NCBI RefSeq assembly: GCF_900114475.1
Contig: NZ_FOTE01000007.1
Coordinates: forward strand, 241,388 to 305,387
Reading direction: 5' to 3'
Length of the DNA: 64,000 nt
Source: Paenibacillus sp. 1_12
GTDB taxonomy: Bacteria > Bacillota > Bacilli > Paenibacillales > NBRC-103111
The translations under genes and the position numbers were made by a program. Of the stretch, positions 8,099 through 18,367 are shown in pieces (the first letter of the stretch is position 1; each line of letters opens with the position of its first letter). The notes under the pieces were generated by a model. The model had not been told where the DNA came from. It saw only the letters and a program-made list of their open reading frames with translations, and ran no database searches.

Positions 8099-10645
8099 AT
8101 GAGTAAACGTGAACCACAAGAACCGATCATGGAATGGTTGTATGCTGGACCGTTTGAAATCGACGTTTCGGACTTATACGAGAGCAATTATCAAGTTCCG
8201 ATCGAGCCGTATGAGCATTTTTTAGCGTCCGGAATCTCAGAGGCAGTCCAAATAAGGAAGGCTAAGGAGGGAGAATCTTTTCAATGGTTCAATCAAACTA
8301 AGCCTTGGACGTATCTAAGAACGAATCCCGCGGATAAAAAAGTCACCTGGGCAAGGTTTGGTACGCATGCCCGCTTGTTGCAGACTTTTGCTTATCAAGA
8401 GCTCTATATCGAAAATGCCAGTGATGTTCGCTGTCATCTTCAAATAACTGGAAGCGCGGCTCTCATAATCAATGGCAAGGTCGAGTTTCATTTGAATAAA
8501 TTTGGAACAGCGTCTGCGGAACATGATTTCACGATTCGGCTGGAAGCAGGCTGGAATAGCTGCATCCTTGTATTGACTAATGTGCACGTACACAGTATCA
8601 ATTCTTTTGCGTTAAGTTATGATGTCCCTGATTTGGTGGTAAGGCTGCCTCTTGTAGAGATGACAACGGAGGAAAGGGCTGCGGTTGAAGCTCAATTTGA
8701 CGACTTTTATTTACTTCATACATTACTGGACGACAACCATAAAGGTGTTGAGTTATGCTTCGACCGCTTCATCCAATTGGAGGGAGGCTACGAAGCCGAT
8801 GTCTATAAAGGCGATCAGAGGCTGACTCGTATAAAAGTAGAGGGCAGCGGTCCAGTAACGATTCTGCTTTTACCAGGCTCCTCACTGAATGAAGCAGATG
8901 ATTATACCGTCCGTTTGCGGTATGTGTCCCGATTAGGGCAGGCTGTAGAAGGGCCGTCGCTTCCCTTTCAAAAAATTAGCCATTGGGATTTTACTGAAGA
9001 AATCAAAGCAAGCTTCAAGTTGAGAACAAGTGCTCTTCTGAACCGTTACGTATCTTTGCCCGCCCCAACTTTGACTCAACGCGGTATTGGCGTAAGCGGC
9101 ATTTACTATGAGCTTGCGAAGCTTGAAGCAGGTCATTCTGCGGATACCCTTCGTTACGAAATCATCGAGAATACGTTGGATTATATAGAGTCACGCTATG
9201 ATTGCGCCGATTTTGCCCTGCACGGAGTGCTGCGCTTATTTTACAAATATCGGTCCCATCTTTCATTGCCGGAAGGCTTATGGGAGCGTGTGAAGACAAT
9301 TATCCTTGGGTTTAAATACGGGGAGGACGAACCGGGTAAATCGATGATGTTTTGCCGCAGCGAAAATCATCAAATATTATTTTTCAGTGCTGAATATTTG
9401 GCAGGTCGGCTATTTCCGAATGAAATCTTCATGGCAAGCGGGCAAAATGGGGTATTCCATGCGTTTCGTGGACGGCTGAAAACGGAGCGTTGGATTAAAG
9501 AAAAGGGCACTTACGGGTTTACGGAATGGCACTCTAACATTTATTACGAGGAGGATTTGATTGCACTGCTGAATCTGCACGATTTTTCCGAAACGGGCGG
9601 ATATTTACGACACTTGACCAAGCAGCTCCTTGATTTTACGTGCTTTTTGATAGCGACTCATCAGTCTCGAGGTGTGATGGGAACTACGCACGGCCGTTCT
9701 TATGAAAATATGATGCTCCATCCCGAGCTAGAAGGCATGAGTCATCTGAATTGGCTATTGTTCGGTCAGCCTGAACGTATCGTAAGTCGATTGTCTATGG
9801 GAGCTGTGATCTTATGTGGAAGCGGTTACAAGATACTCCCTGATCATGAAAAACTTGCACAGTCCGTAAAGCCGATTTATACGTTATCCCGCATGGGGAT
9901 GTTCCCTCATCACGGACTTGGAGGTGTGAATTGCGCCACATACCGTACAAAGGATTATATGGTGTCGGGAATGGTTGAGTCCAAGAAGGGAACCAAGGGC
10001 GACTTGGTGCAGGCAGGTCAAATATTATTGGATGGGCAATTGCCTATTTTCGTTACCTGCTTCGATAATAATTCGGAAACAACTCGCCCCTCTTATTGGG
10101 GAGGCCAGTACGTTATTCCAAAAATGATAACTTATAAAAATACTATGGCCTATATATATGAGATTCCGACTGTTGCCGGATTTACGCATTGTTATTTCCC
10201 TTTCTCGATGTTCGATGAAATCGTCCAACAAGGTAAATGGTTATTTGGAAGAAAAAACAATGCTTATATTGGGCTTCATTCTACGAATACAATGATCCGT
10301 ACGCAAAGCGGAAAATGGAAGGACAAAGAGCTTCTATGTCTGAATAAAAGCAATACTTGGCTCTTCGAAGCAGGAAGCAGGGAGGAGTGGGGGAGCTTCT
10401 CCAAATTTGTCGAGGCCATATCATCAGCGGAGCTGAAGCAGGACGATGAGGTTTTACTGTTTCACTCGCCAACGAACGGGAGATTTGAGCTAAGCTGGAA
10501 TCAAACCTGCTTGCGTGGCGGTAAAGCTATGTTAGTGAAAGATTATCCGCTGATACTCAATGATTATGCTTATGGGGAATATGGCTCTGGCATCATTGAA
10601 ATGAAATTGGAGGACAAACAAGGTGTATTGAATTTTAATATGTAA
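8099..10645 (+). CDS. Unrecognised 848-residue cytoplasmic protein in a pectin-type cluster
   Basis: I do not recognise a named family. No signal peptide is visible. The N-terminal 190 residues look like a beta-sandwich domain (WLYAGPFEIDVSDLYESNYQ). A central region (about residues 330-640) is alpha-helical and rich in aromatic and His residues, with SENHQILFFSAEYLAGRLF and TEWHSNIYYEEDLIALL. The C-terminal 200 residues look beta-rich again. This sandwich-toroid-sandwich order recalls polysaccharide lyases and hydrolases with an alpha-toroid fold. An enzyme acting on imported uronides is an inference from position only. The ATG at 8099 sits 10 bases after AGGAGG; the ATG at 8090 is too close to that site. 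Confidence 0.6.
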   Translation: MSKREPQEPIMEWLYAGPFEIDVSDLYESNYQVPIEPYEHFLASGISEAVQIRKAKEGESFQWFNQTKPWTYLRTNPADKKVTWARFGTHARLLQTFAYQELYIENASDVRCHLQITGSAALIINGKVEFHLNKFGTASAEHDFTIRLEAGWNSCILVLTNVHVHSINSFALSYDVPDLVVRLPLVEMTTEERAAVEAQFDDFYLLHTLLDDNHKGVELCFDRFIQLEGGYEADVYKGDQRLTRIKVEGSGPVTILLLPGSSLNEADDYTVRLRYVSRLGQAVEGPSLPFQKISHWDFTEEIKASFKLRTSALLNRYVSLPAPTLTQRGIGVSGIYYELAKLEAGHSADTLRYEIIENTLDYIESRYDCADFALHGVLRLFYKYRSHLSLPEGLWERVKTIILGFKYGEDEPGKSMMFCRSENHQILFFSAEYLAGRLFPNEIFMASGQNGVFHAFRGRLKTERWIKEKGTYGFTEWHSNIYYEEDLIALLNLHDFSETGGYLRHLTKQLLDFTCFLIATHQSRGVMGTTHGRSYENMMLHPELEGMSHLNWLLFGQPERIVSRLSMGAVILCGSGYKILPDHEKLAQSVKPIYTLSRMGMFPHHGLGGVNCATYRTKDYMVSGMVESKKGTKGDLVQAGQILLDGQLPIFVTCFDNNSETTRPSYWGGQYVIPKMITYKNTMAYIYEIPTVAGFTHCYFPFSMFDEIVQQGKWLFGRKNNAYIGLHSTNTMIRTQSGKWKDKELLCLNKSNTWLFEAGSREEWGSFSKFVEAISSAELKQDDEVLLFHSPTNGRFELSWNQTCLRGGKAMLVKDYPLILNDYAYGEYGSGIIEMKLEDKQGVLNFNM

Positions 10646-10693
10646 CATGGCGATTATAGGTCTGTTCTTTTATATAGCTAATTATAGAAGGGA

Positions 10694-13600
10694 ATGTTAT
10701 GGATGATAAGTAACTATGGTTCTCCCTCTTTAGTACAGAATGCAGCTTTGCTGAAAAACTTTAACTGGAAGCATTCAGAATTCCTTGTTAGAGAAAGGGT
10801 GTTTAATGTTGCGAGAAAGAGTCTGCTTGCATTGGTCGCCTTATTAGCGTGCCTGATGTTTGCCATCAATCCCACTTATGCTGATATTGTAGCGGTTGAT
10901 GAGAGCTTTGATAATCCATTATCTGCAAGCTGGCTCGCAACATCTGGCTCCGCAGGTATTACCAGTGGGGTTTCGGGAGCGCACGGCAATGTTTACAAGG
11001 TGTACAAAAGCGCAGCCGATTCCAAATTAAATACGTGGTGGGCATCCCCTGTATTCAATACGGATACGGTGACTGCCGAACTGAGAGGGATGACGGATAA
11101 TTTCTCTGCAGAGCGAGTCATTACACTTTCCAAGAATGATAGCTTAACCTCAGAAACGAATATGAAGGTGTTTGCCTATCTTGTCATCAAGACGGATGGC
11201 AGCCTTGTCGCAAGACCGTCGAGCGGAGCGTCAGGTGATATCGTATTGCTTGGAAGTGGAGGTATCGTAGCTGGCACCTGGTATTCGCTCAAGATAGACA
11301 TGTCTTTTGTTACGAACAAGTATAAGGTATATGTAAATGATCAGCTAAAGGGCTCCAATCTTGCTCGTTATTCGGCAAACGCCACTGGGATATCGTTTTT
11401 TCAAGCTAAAGCTCTTTCAGGAAGTTCCCTGTATATCGATGATCTTAAAATATATAGAGAAGCGCCATCAGCACCAGCCGGAGGTTTGAGTGTGACTACG
11501 AGTGCTCCTCAGGAGTCTGGCTTGGAAGGCAAGACCATTGTGAATGTTGCCGAAGCAGCAAGCACTGGGAATACGTATAAGTATAAAAACTTCGGCAGTG
11601 TCGCAGTCACGATCCCCAATGTAGGCGACAATGCCACAGACTATGTGGTTTTACCTGCAGACGGCCTAATCATGGCGTCTCGAGACGATAAGATTGCCGT
11701 GATCGAAGTAGATGGCGGAGGTGGAATCGTTAGGTTCGGCCAAGCGGTGGCAACGTCCGCTGATATTGTGGCGATCAATGAAAATTTTGAGTCAGGTATA
11801 TTGGCCGGTGCTAACTGGATCGCTACCTCGGGGACCTCGGGAATCGTTAGTGGTGTGCAGGGAGTTGCTGGCAAGGTATACAAAGTACAGGTGCCAGGCG
11901 GTACCTCTAGTTTGAGCAGATGGTTCACGAATGCCTTGTTCCAAGACCGTAAAACGGCTGTGACTGCTCAAATGAAAGTGATGATGGATAACATGAACGG
12001 GGATAAATCCATATATTTGTCTAAAGCCGATGATGCGAACGGAACGAATAGAAAGGACTATGTCTATCTTGTGCTCCAAACGGATGGAAGTCTGGTCGCC
12101 AAGAAGGGAAACAGCGATGGCACGGACAGGGTTTTACTCGACAGCGGCAGCTTAGTTTCCGATCGATGGTATGCAATCCGAGTGGATGTTACCGTAAGCT
12201 CCGGTAAATACAGTGTCTATGTGGACGATGAATTGGCAGGATCGGTCATCGCGCGTAATTCATCAAGTGCAACGGAGATTACGTATTTTCAAGCAAAATC
12301 CACACTAGGCAGTGCGATTAATTTGGATGATCTTATCATATTCCAAGCGATTCCTCCTTCAGGCTTGTCCGCCGTTCCGACCTTCGAGGCAGCTAGTTAC
12401 TATCTCCCGTACGGAAATTCGGAGGCGCAGGTGAATGTTTATTACAAAAAGAAGGATACGGTAGAGTGGAAGAAGGCATTTACCCCCTATTACAGCAACG
12501 ATGACCATCAATTCCGCGGAAGTATCGTTTATTTGAGTGAGAATACGGACTACGATATGAAAGCCGACATTATAGAGAATGGAATACAGACAGACTCGCA
12601 GCAAGCCACATTCAAGACTTGGACCTCTGAGGTTCCGATTGCTCAAGTCATCCCGGTATCGCAGTTGCATAACTCAGGCAGCGGTCCGTTAATTATTGAC
12701 AAGCAGCTGTCGGGAACGGCAACTGGTTGGATCAAAATTATCGGAGACGGTACAACGGTCATCGATGCCGGTAATGCTTCGGAATCAGCTGTCAGCGTGA
12801 AAAACACCAAGTACATTATTTTGGAAAATCTAAAGGTAAAAGGCGGTAAGCTCAACGGCTTCGAGATCAACCAAGCAGAATCAATCCGAATCATCAATAA
12901 TGAAGTATACGGTTGGGGGAGAGCAGGTGTGATAAATCTTGAGAAGGGTGATTATTATGACGAAACGGGAGCGCCAATTGACTTTGATTCAGGTATCAAA
13001 GTATTCGACTCCAGTAAAATTGTTGTCGAACGCAACTATGTACATGATCCTCGCGGCCAAACCAATGCATGGTCTGGTGATACATGGGCCAATACACACC
13101 CTCATGGTCCTACTGCCATAAATGTGAAGGGTGGCACGGGGAAGGGGGGGATCGTCGTCCGGTACAACGATTTGATCGGCAGCGATGATCATCGTTGGAA
13201 TGATGCGATAACAGGTGGGGCTTTTAATGGGTATACATATGCAGGTCTCTCCCGCGATGGAGACATCTATGGCAATATGCTTGCCTTCGGTCAGGACGAC
13301 GGTACGGAGCTTGACGGCGGTGCGATGAATGTTCGTTACTACAATAACAAAATCGAAGGCTTCTATTCGGCCATCAGCACGGCTCCTAACATGCAAGGGC
13401 CGACCTACCTGTTCCGTAATTTGGTTACCAATTTGGGTGACTCCTACAACAAGGTCAGTTCAATGGTTAAAGCAGGTGGTGGAAGCACCTATTCCAAAGG
13501 GCGGCAGTATTATTTCAATAATACCGTATTTACCCGTGGTCAAGGTATCAATGGAATTGGCTACGGAAGTGATGCGGACCGTACGCTGTTTTATGCAACA

Positions 13601-14911
13601 TCGCGCAATAATGTGATTGTGAATACAAGATACAGCAAAGACTCCGCTATCAAAGATAATCAGATGCTGAATACGAACGATTTTGATTATGATGTCCTCG
13701 GCAATCGTGCCTATACGAACGGACTTCCCAAAGTGATTTATTCGGAAGGACAAGAAGCACACGGCCAGTTCGGGCTTCCTTTATTTATGAATATCGCGAA
13801 TGCGGATTTTCGTCTTTCGGCAGGCAGTTTAGGGATTAACTCCGGTTCGGTTCTGGATAATTTCGCCGATTCCTATACCGGTACGACACCGGATGCGGGT
13901 GCGTGGGAGCAAGGTGATTCAGCCCCATTGCCGGCTCGCCCCATTCCGCTTAAAGCTGACAAATATCAAGTTAATTTAAATGGTACTGAAGCGCAAAGCG
14001 TTACTGTAACCGTCGGTACTCTGAAGGAAAACAGCATGAATTATCGTATTCGAAAGAATGAGGCCAACGATTGGCTGACTATCGTTACCCCAGACAGCGG
14101 GACGTTGACTTCAGATACTACGCTGACATTAACTCTTCAAGCGGATAGGACGAAATTCCGGCGTCATTTGGAGAAATCAGTCGTGCTCGTCCGTTTGGAC
14201 AATGGCTACTCATTGCCGATTACGGTATATGCAGACCAGACTCCGCCTATTACCGATCTTGAGATTACTGGCAATCGAATCAATGCTTCTACTGATCCCA
14301 TTGCCATTTACAACTCAGATCTGGTCCTGAGTATGTTTGCCAACAACGAAAGCCTAAGCTATATAAAATATGAGTACAGCTTGGACGGCGGAGCTCATTG
14401 GGGTGCGTACAACGGGCAACTCACTTTTACTGAAGACAAGAACTACACCTTGATGTACCGTGCCATTGATGCCTCAGGGAATGTCGAGGCAGCCCGAACA
14501 TTCAGCTTTATCGTCGAACATATGGGGCAGCAGCACAATATGTTGGCAGCTCCTGCAAACTTAACGGCCTTATCAGACGACGGACATATAACGTTAGGTT
14601 GGAGCAGTGTGACGGGAGCTACTTACTACCATATATATCAAGGGGTAACAGCAGGTGTATACGACTCTACCCCTGCAGCAACAGTAACGAGCACAACCTA
14701 TACGTTATCGGGCCTAATGAATAATCATGTTTATTTCTATACAATTAAGGCAGTCAATGCAGCAGATCTCAGCCCGTTTTCTAATGAAGTAAGCGTAACA
14801 CCTCAGACGGTCTTTGAATGGACCAGACGTGTTAACCGCGTCAATGGGGGGGTCAAAGGTCATTTTGAAGTATTACCTGTACTTTCTGCCAACGTAGAGT
14901 TTGATTTTTAG
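10694..14911 (+). CDS. Secreted multi-domain right-handed beta-helix protein
   Basis: A 1405-residue exported protein. A signal peptide is visible around residues 40-64 (LLALVALLACLMFAINPTYA, then DIV). It follows either a long N-terminal extension or a start at an in-frame GTG at 10799. Two similar LamG-like beta-sandwich domains (about residues 65-255 and 355-555) open with DIVAVDESF and DIVAINENF. A fibronectin-like stretch follows, then a parallel beta-helix of the pectate-lyase kind (about 650-1070). Next come an Ig-like part and a fibronectin type III domain near 1285-1375. It probably binds and degrades a polysaccharide outside the cell to feed the upstream importer. No surface-anchoring domain was seen. 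Confidence 0.78.
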   Translation: MLWMISNYGSPSLVQNAALLKNFNWKHSEFLVRERVFNVARKSLLALVALLACLMFAINPTYADIVAVDESFDNPLSASWLATSGSAGITSGVSGAHGNVYKVYKSAADSKLNTWWASPVFNTDTVTAELRGMTDNFSAERVITLSKNDSLTSETNMKVFAYLVIKTDGSLVARPSSGASGDIVLLGSGGIVAGTWYSLKIDMSFVTNKYKVYVNDQLKGSNLARYSANATGISFFQAKALSGSSLYIDDLKIYREAPSAPAGGLSVTTSAPQESGLEGKTIVNVAEAASTGNTYKYKNFGSVAVTIPNVGDNATDYVVLPADGLIMASRDDKIAVIEVDGGGGIVRFGQAVATSADIVAINENFESGILAGANWIATSGTSGIVSGVQGVAGKVYKVQVPGGTSSLSRWFTNALFQDRKTAVTAQMKVMMDNMNGDKSIYLSKADDANGTNRKDYVYLVLQTDGSLVAKKGNSDGTDRVLLDSGSLVSDRWYAIRVDVTVSSGKYSVYVDDELAGSVIARNSSSATEITYFQAKSTLGSAINLDDLIIFQAIPPSGLSAVPTFEAASYYLPYGNSEAQVNVYYKKKDTVEWKKAFTPYYSNDDHQFRGSIVYLSENTDYDMKADIIENGIQTDSQQATFKTWTSEVPIAQVIPVSQLHNSGSGPLIIDKQLSGTATGWIKIIGDGTTVIDAGNASESAVSVKNTKYIILENLKVKGGKLNGFEINQAESIRIINNEVYGWGRAGVINLEKGDYYDETGAPIDFDSGIKVFDSSKIVVERNYVHDPRGQTNAWSGDTWANTHPHGPTAINVKGGTGKGGIVVRYNDLIGSDDHRWNDAITGGAFNGYTYAGLSRDGDIYGNMLAFGQDDGTELDGGAMNVRYYNNKIEGFYSAISTAPNMQGPTYLFRNLVTNLGDSYNKVSSMVKAGGGSTYSKGRQYYFNNTVFTRGQGINGIGYGSDADRTLFYATSRNNVIVNTRYSKDSAIKDNQMLNTNDFDYDVLGNRAYTNGLPKVIYSEGQEAHGQFGLPLFMNIANADFRLSAGSLGINSGSVLDNFADSYTGTTPDAGAWEQGDSAPLPARPIPLKADKYQVNLNGTEAQSVTVTVGTLKENSMNYRIRKNEANDWLTIVTPDSGTLTSDTTLTLTLQADRTKFRRHLEKSVVLVRLDNGYSLPITVYADQTPPITDLEITGNRINASTDPIAIYNSDLVLSMFANNESLSYIKYEYSLDGGAHWGAYNGQLTFTEDKNYTLMYRAIDASGNVEAARTFSFIVEHMGQQHNMLAAPANLTALSDDGHITLGWSSVTGATYYHIYQGVTAGVYDSTPAATVTSTTYTLSGLMNNHVYFYTIKAVNAADLSPFSNEVSVTPQTVFEWTRRVNRVNGGVKGHFEVLPVLSANVEFDF

Positions 14912-14971
14912 GCTGTAGTATGATAATAAGGGGGAGTAGCTAATTCTATTCATTTCATTGGGAGGCCAAAC

Positions 14972-16342
14972 ATGACGTTTCAATCATATTTCGAAAACCG
15001 CAAAGAACAACACATGCAGGAATTAAAGGAATGGTTGTCCATTCCGAGTATCTCAGCTTTATCTGTCAATAAGCCTGATGTTTGCCGAGCAGCCGAATGG
15101 CTGTCTGAAGCGTTGAAACGGGCAGGTTTGGAAAATGTTTCGATCCACGAAACAAAAGGGCATCCAGTTGTTTATGCTGATTATGTGCGTGGAGAGGATA
15201 AACCGACAGTGCTTGTTTACGGTCATTACGACGTTCAGCCCGTTGATCCTCTAGGCCTGTGGGAAACGCCGCCCTTTGAGCCAACTGTACGTGACGGAAA
15301 GCTGTATGCTAGAGGTGCTACCGATGATAAAGGGCAGCTTTTTCTTCATATTAAGGCTGTCGAAGCTTTCTTGGAGCAGGGACTGCCGCTTCCAGTTAAT
15401 ATCAAGTTTTGTGTCGAAGGTGAAGAAGAGATCGGCAGCCCCCACCTCCCATCCTTTCTTGAGCAGAATCGAGAATTATTTGCGGCCGATTATGTGTTGA
15501 TCTCAGACACATCGTTGCTAGAGAAGGGACGTCCGGCCATTAGTACGGGACTTCGCGGATTATGCTCTTTGGAGGTTGCAGTTACGTCTGCGCGGACTGA
15601 TCTTCATTCGGGTTCCTATGGTGGTGGCGTTCCCAATGCGCTTCATGCGATTGCCGCTCTGTTGACCTCGCTGCACGATGAACAGGGCCGAGTCACTGTA
15701 GCTGGATTCTACGACGATGTGCCGGAGCTATCCGATTTGGATCGCGAAGAATTTGCAAAGCTGGCTTTTGACGAAGAGAAGCTGAAGCAGGAACTAGGCC
15801 TTGATGAACTCTACGGTGAAGAAGGTTATTCGTTCGTGGAGCGCGTGGGAGCGCGGCCAACGCTGGAGGTGAATGGACTTTATGGTGGTTTCCAGGGTGA
15901 AGGTACGAAGACGGTCATTCCACGCGTGGCAACTGCGAAGATCACCAGCAGGCTAGTGGGAACGCAAAATCCGCAGGATATTCTAGACAAGGTCGAACGC
16001 CATTTAAAAGCACATATACAGAGTGGCGCGACCGTGACCGTTACCCAATTGGAAAGAGGCAACCCGTTTACGATGAATCCCGCCACTCCAGTCTTGCAAA
16101 AAGCAGCAGATGCCTATGAACGTGTCTATGGTGTACGCCCTGTATTTACCAAAGACGGCGGTTCGATTCCGATTGTTGAGGCGTTCTCCCGCCTGCTGGA
16201 TGTTCCGGTTGTACTGATGGGATTTGGTCTGCCGGACGAAAACCTGCATGCCCCGAACGAACATTTTAACCTGGAAAATTTCGATTTGGGACTGCTTACG
16301 ATAACAACGTTTTTGCAGTTGTTATCTGAGAGCAAAAACTGA
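14972..16342 (+). CDS. M20-family dipeptidase
   Basis: A 456-residue zinc metallopeptidase of the M20 family (CNDP/dipeptidase group), probably cytoplasmic. All metal and catalytic motifs are present in order: GHYDVQP (first zinc His and catalytic Asp), GATDDKGQ (bridging Asp), EGEEEIGS (catalytic and zinc Glu), an SDTSLLEKGRP segment with a zinc Asp, the dimerisation/substrate motif DLHSGSYGGGVPNA, and a late HAPNEHF zinc His. Length is normal for the group. GGGAGG lies before the ATG. It does not clearly belong with the polysaccharide cluster; it begins 60 bases after it with no strong terminator between. Confidence 0.93.
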   Translation: MTFQSYFENRKEQHMQELKEWLSIPSISALSVNKPDVCRAAEWLSEALKRAGLENVSIHETKGHPVVYADYVRGEDKPTVLVYGHYDVQPVDPLGLWETPPFEPTVRDGKLYARGATDDKGQLFLHIKAVEAFLEQGLPLPVNIKFCVEGEEEIGSPHLPSFLEQNRELFAADYVLISDTSLLEKGRPAISTGLRGLCSLEVAVTSARTDLHSGSYGGGVPNALHAIAALLTSLHDEQGRVTVAGFYDDVPELSDLDREEFAKLAFDEEKLKQELGLDELYGEEGYSFVERVGARPTLEVNGLYGGFQGEGTKTVIPRVATAKITSRLVGTQNPQDILDKVERHLKAHIQSGATVTVTQLERGNPFTMNPATPVLQKAADAYERVYGVRPVFTKDGGSIPIVEAFSRLLDVPVVLMGFGLPDENLHAPNEHFNLENFDLGLLTITTFLQLLSESKN

Positions 16343-16408
16343 GTTGAAATGATATGAGTCTGAGTATGAAGCCAGCTTTTTTGCGCGAAACCAAATAGTA
16401 AATTAACA

Positions 16409-16440
16409 GCCGGAGTGTGCCATTAGACGCTCCGGTTTGT
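16409..16440 (+). terminator. Possible weak terminator after the dipeptidase gene
   Basis: A 9-bp stem (CCGGAGTGT / ACGCTCCGG, one G-T pair) is followed by only TTTGT. It lies about 70 bases after the dipeptidase stop. The poor T-run makes efficiency doubtful. Confidence 0.45.
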
Positions 16441-16635
16441 AGTATTTAGGACTTGGCGCACCCTTGAAAAGTTGATGATCTGAAATTGTAACCGTTTTCT
16501 TTGATATATAAGGAATTGCTCTGCAAACATTCCTTGGCTTATATTAACCCAAATAAGATATGAAAACAGGAAGGAATTCCCTATCCAATTGCGAATTACA
16601 ATACTAATCCCAACCCAAAGGAGTGATTATTTATT

Positions 16636-18090
16636 ATGACTCAATCGAATCTTTTACCGCGCTGCCTTCCTGAATCGGTCGGCATTTCTTCATCGGCAGT
16701 ATCCGCCTTTTTGGAGGCGGCGGATAGCGGCGATCATGGTCTGCACAGCTTTATGCTGATGCGCCACGGCAAGGTTGCTGCGGAAGCCTGGTGGTCACCT
16801 TACGGACCTGACAGGCCGCATATGATGTTTTCCTTAAGCAAAAGCTTCACCTCGACGGCTGTAGGGCTTGCCGTATCTGAAGGGCTGCTTTCGGTCGATG
16901 ATGATGTCGTCTCTTTTTTTTCGGAGAAAAATCCAATTGACGATGCCAACCTGAGCAAAATGCGTGTAAGGCACTTGCTATCCATGTCGACCGGACATGA
17001 AAAGGATACGACCAATTCACTGCGCGAACGAAAGGACGGGGATTGGATTCAGGCGTTTCTCGAATTGCCGGTCGAGCAAAATCCGGGCACGCATTTCGTC
17101 TATAACAGTGGCGCAAGCTTTATGTTATCCGCCATTGTGCAGAAGGTTACAGGTCAAACAACACACGAGTATTTACAACCGCGTCTGTTCGAGCCTCTCG
17201 GCATCACCGGCACCACTTGGGAAACCTGCCCTCGCGGTATGAGCGTTGGCGGCTGGGGCTTGACCCTAAAAACCGAGGATATTATCCGATTCGGGCAGCT
17301 GTATTTGCAAAAAGGGCAGTGGAACGGCCAGCAGATATTACCAGAGTCTTGGGTTGACGAAGCCACGTGTTTCCATGTGTCCAACGCAGGGACCAGCGAG
17401 AATATCGATTGGCAGCAGGGCTATGGTTATCAATTTTGGCGATGCCAGCATAACGCATACCGAGGTGACGGTGCATTCGGACAGTTTTGCATATTGCTGC
17501 CTGAACACAATGCGGTAGTTGCTATGACCTCAGGTACGAGAAACATGCAAAATGTCCTCAATCTCGTCTGGGAGCATCTGCTACCGGCAATGTCGAATGG
17601 TTCACTACCTGCAGATGAGCGGGCACAGGCTGATTTGGCTGATAAAGCTGGCGTTGTTGCATATTCTCCACTGAGCTCTGATATCCGGTCGCCTTTGTCC
17701 GAGCAGGTTTCGGGCAGCCGCTACGGATTTCCTGAGAACGAGCTGAACATTCAGGGGGTAGCATTTGATTTTAACGCGGATGAATGCGTCGTCACACTGT
17801 GGCACGAACAGGGTCAGACGCAGGTGCGATGCGGGCTTGGCTATTGGGTAGAAATGGATACGAATCCGACTCGTCAACCGTCTCGGATAGTGGCAAGCGG
17901 CAAATGGCAAAGCGATGATACATTCGTAATGAACTGGAGATATGTGGAAACCCCGTACTCCGAAACGATGACTTGTAAGTTTGAGGACGACAAGTTGAAG
18001 GTGCTGATCGACCCCTACGTCAAGTTCAACAAGATGAAGGAGCCTATCGTTCTTGAAAGCAATAAAATGGACAGTACATTGGAAATCTGA
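16636..18090 (+). CDS. Serine hydrolase of the beta-lactamase (class C / PBP4*) fold
   Basis: A 484-residue protein of the beta-lactamase-related serine hydrolase family. The nucleophile motif SxxK is SLSK (Ser66, Lys69), and the second motif is at Tyr156 in FVYNSGASF. It opens with LPESVGISSSAVSAFLEAA, typical of the family's N-terminus. A C-terminal extension of about 150 residues beyond the core is probably a beta domain. No signal peptide is seen, so it should be cytoplasmic. The substrate is unknown; such proteins are esterases, D-amino-acid peptidases or amidases more often than beta-lactamases. AAAGGAGTG precedes the ATG. Confidence 0.87.
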   Translation: MTQSNLLPRCLPESVGISSSAVSAFLEAADSGDHGLHSFMLMRHGKVAAEAWWSPYGPDRPHMMFSLSKSFTSTAVGLAVSEGLLSVDDDVVSFFSEKNPIDDANLSKMRVRHLLSMSTGHEKDTTNSLRERKDGDWIQAFLELPVEQNPGTHFVYNSGASFMLSAIVQKVTGQTTHEYLQPRLFEPLGITGTTWETCPRGMSVGGWGLTLKTEDIIRFGQLYLQKGQWNGQQILPESWVDEATCFHVSNAGTSENIDWQQGYGYQFWRCQHNAYRGDGAFGQFCILLPEHNAVVAMTSGTRNMQNVLNLVWEHLLPAMSNGSLPADERAQADLADKAGVVAYSPLSSDIRSPLSEQVSGSRYGFPENELNIQGVAFDFNADECVVTLWHEQGQTQVRCGLGYWVEMDTNPTRQPSRIVASGKWQSDDTFVMNWRYVETPYSETMTCKFEDDKLKVLIDPYVKFNKMKEPIVLESNKMDSTLEI

Positions 18091-18107
18091 TTAGCGGTTC
18101 CATTTTT

Positions 18108-18155
18108 GACAATCCTCCTGTCCCTGTAAAGGCTAGAAGGTTGTCTTTTTTATAC
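18108..18155 (+). terminator. Terminator after the serine hydrolase gene
   Basis: An imperfect stem pairs GACAATCCT with AAGGTTGTC around a loop of about 22 bases, and TTTTTTATA follows directly. It lies 18 bases after the stop. Confidence 0.6.
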
Positions 18156-18367
18156 TCTAAAGACACAAACGGTTCAGAAAGAGTTCTAATGTCATGTTCC
18201 ATCGTCACAAAAAATGAGCAAGCATATATGAGATGATAGAATGGAGTCATGATCAAATGTGAAGTTCGATAAGATGCCATTCGATGCCAGAATTGCTCCA
18301 CCATCTAGTGGCCCTGCTAATTAAAGCAGGAAAATTGCTGATGCATTCATAAAGGGAGAGGAATTTT

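Noticed and set aside
16636-18090. Calling the serine hydrolase an antibiotic beta-lactamase
   Set aside because: No signal peptide, a YNS rather than YxN context and a long C-terminal extension; family-level naming is safer.
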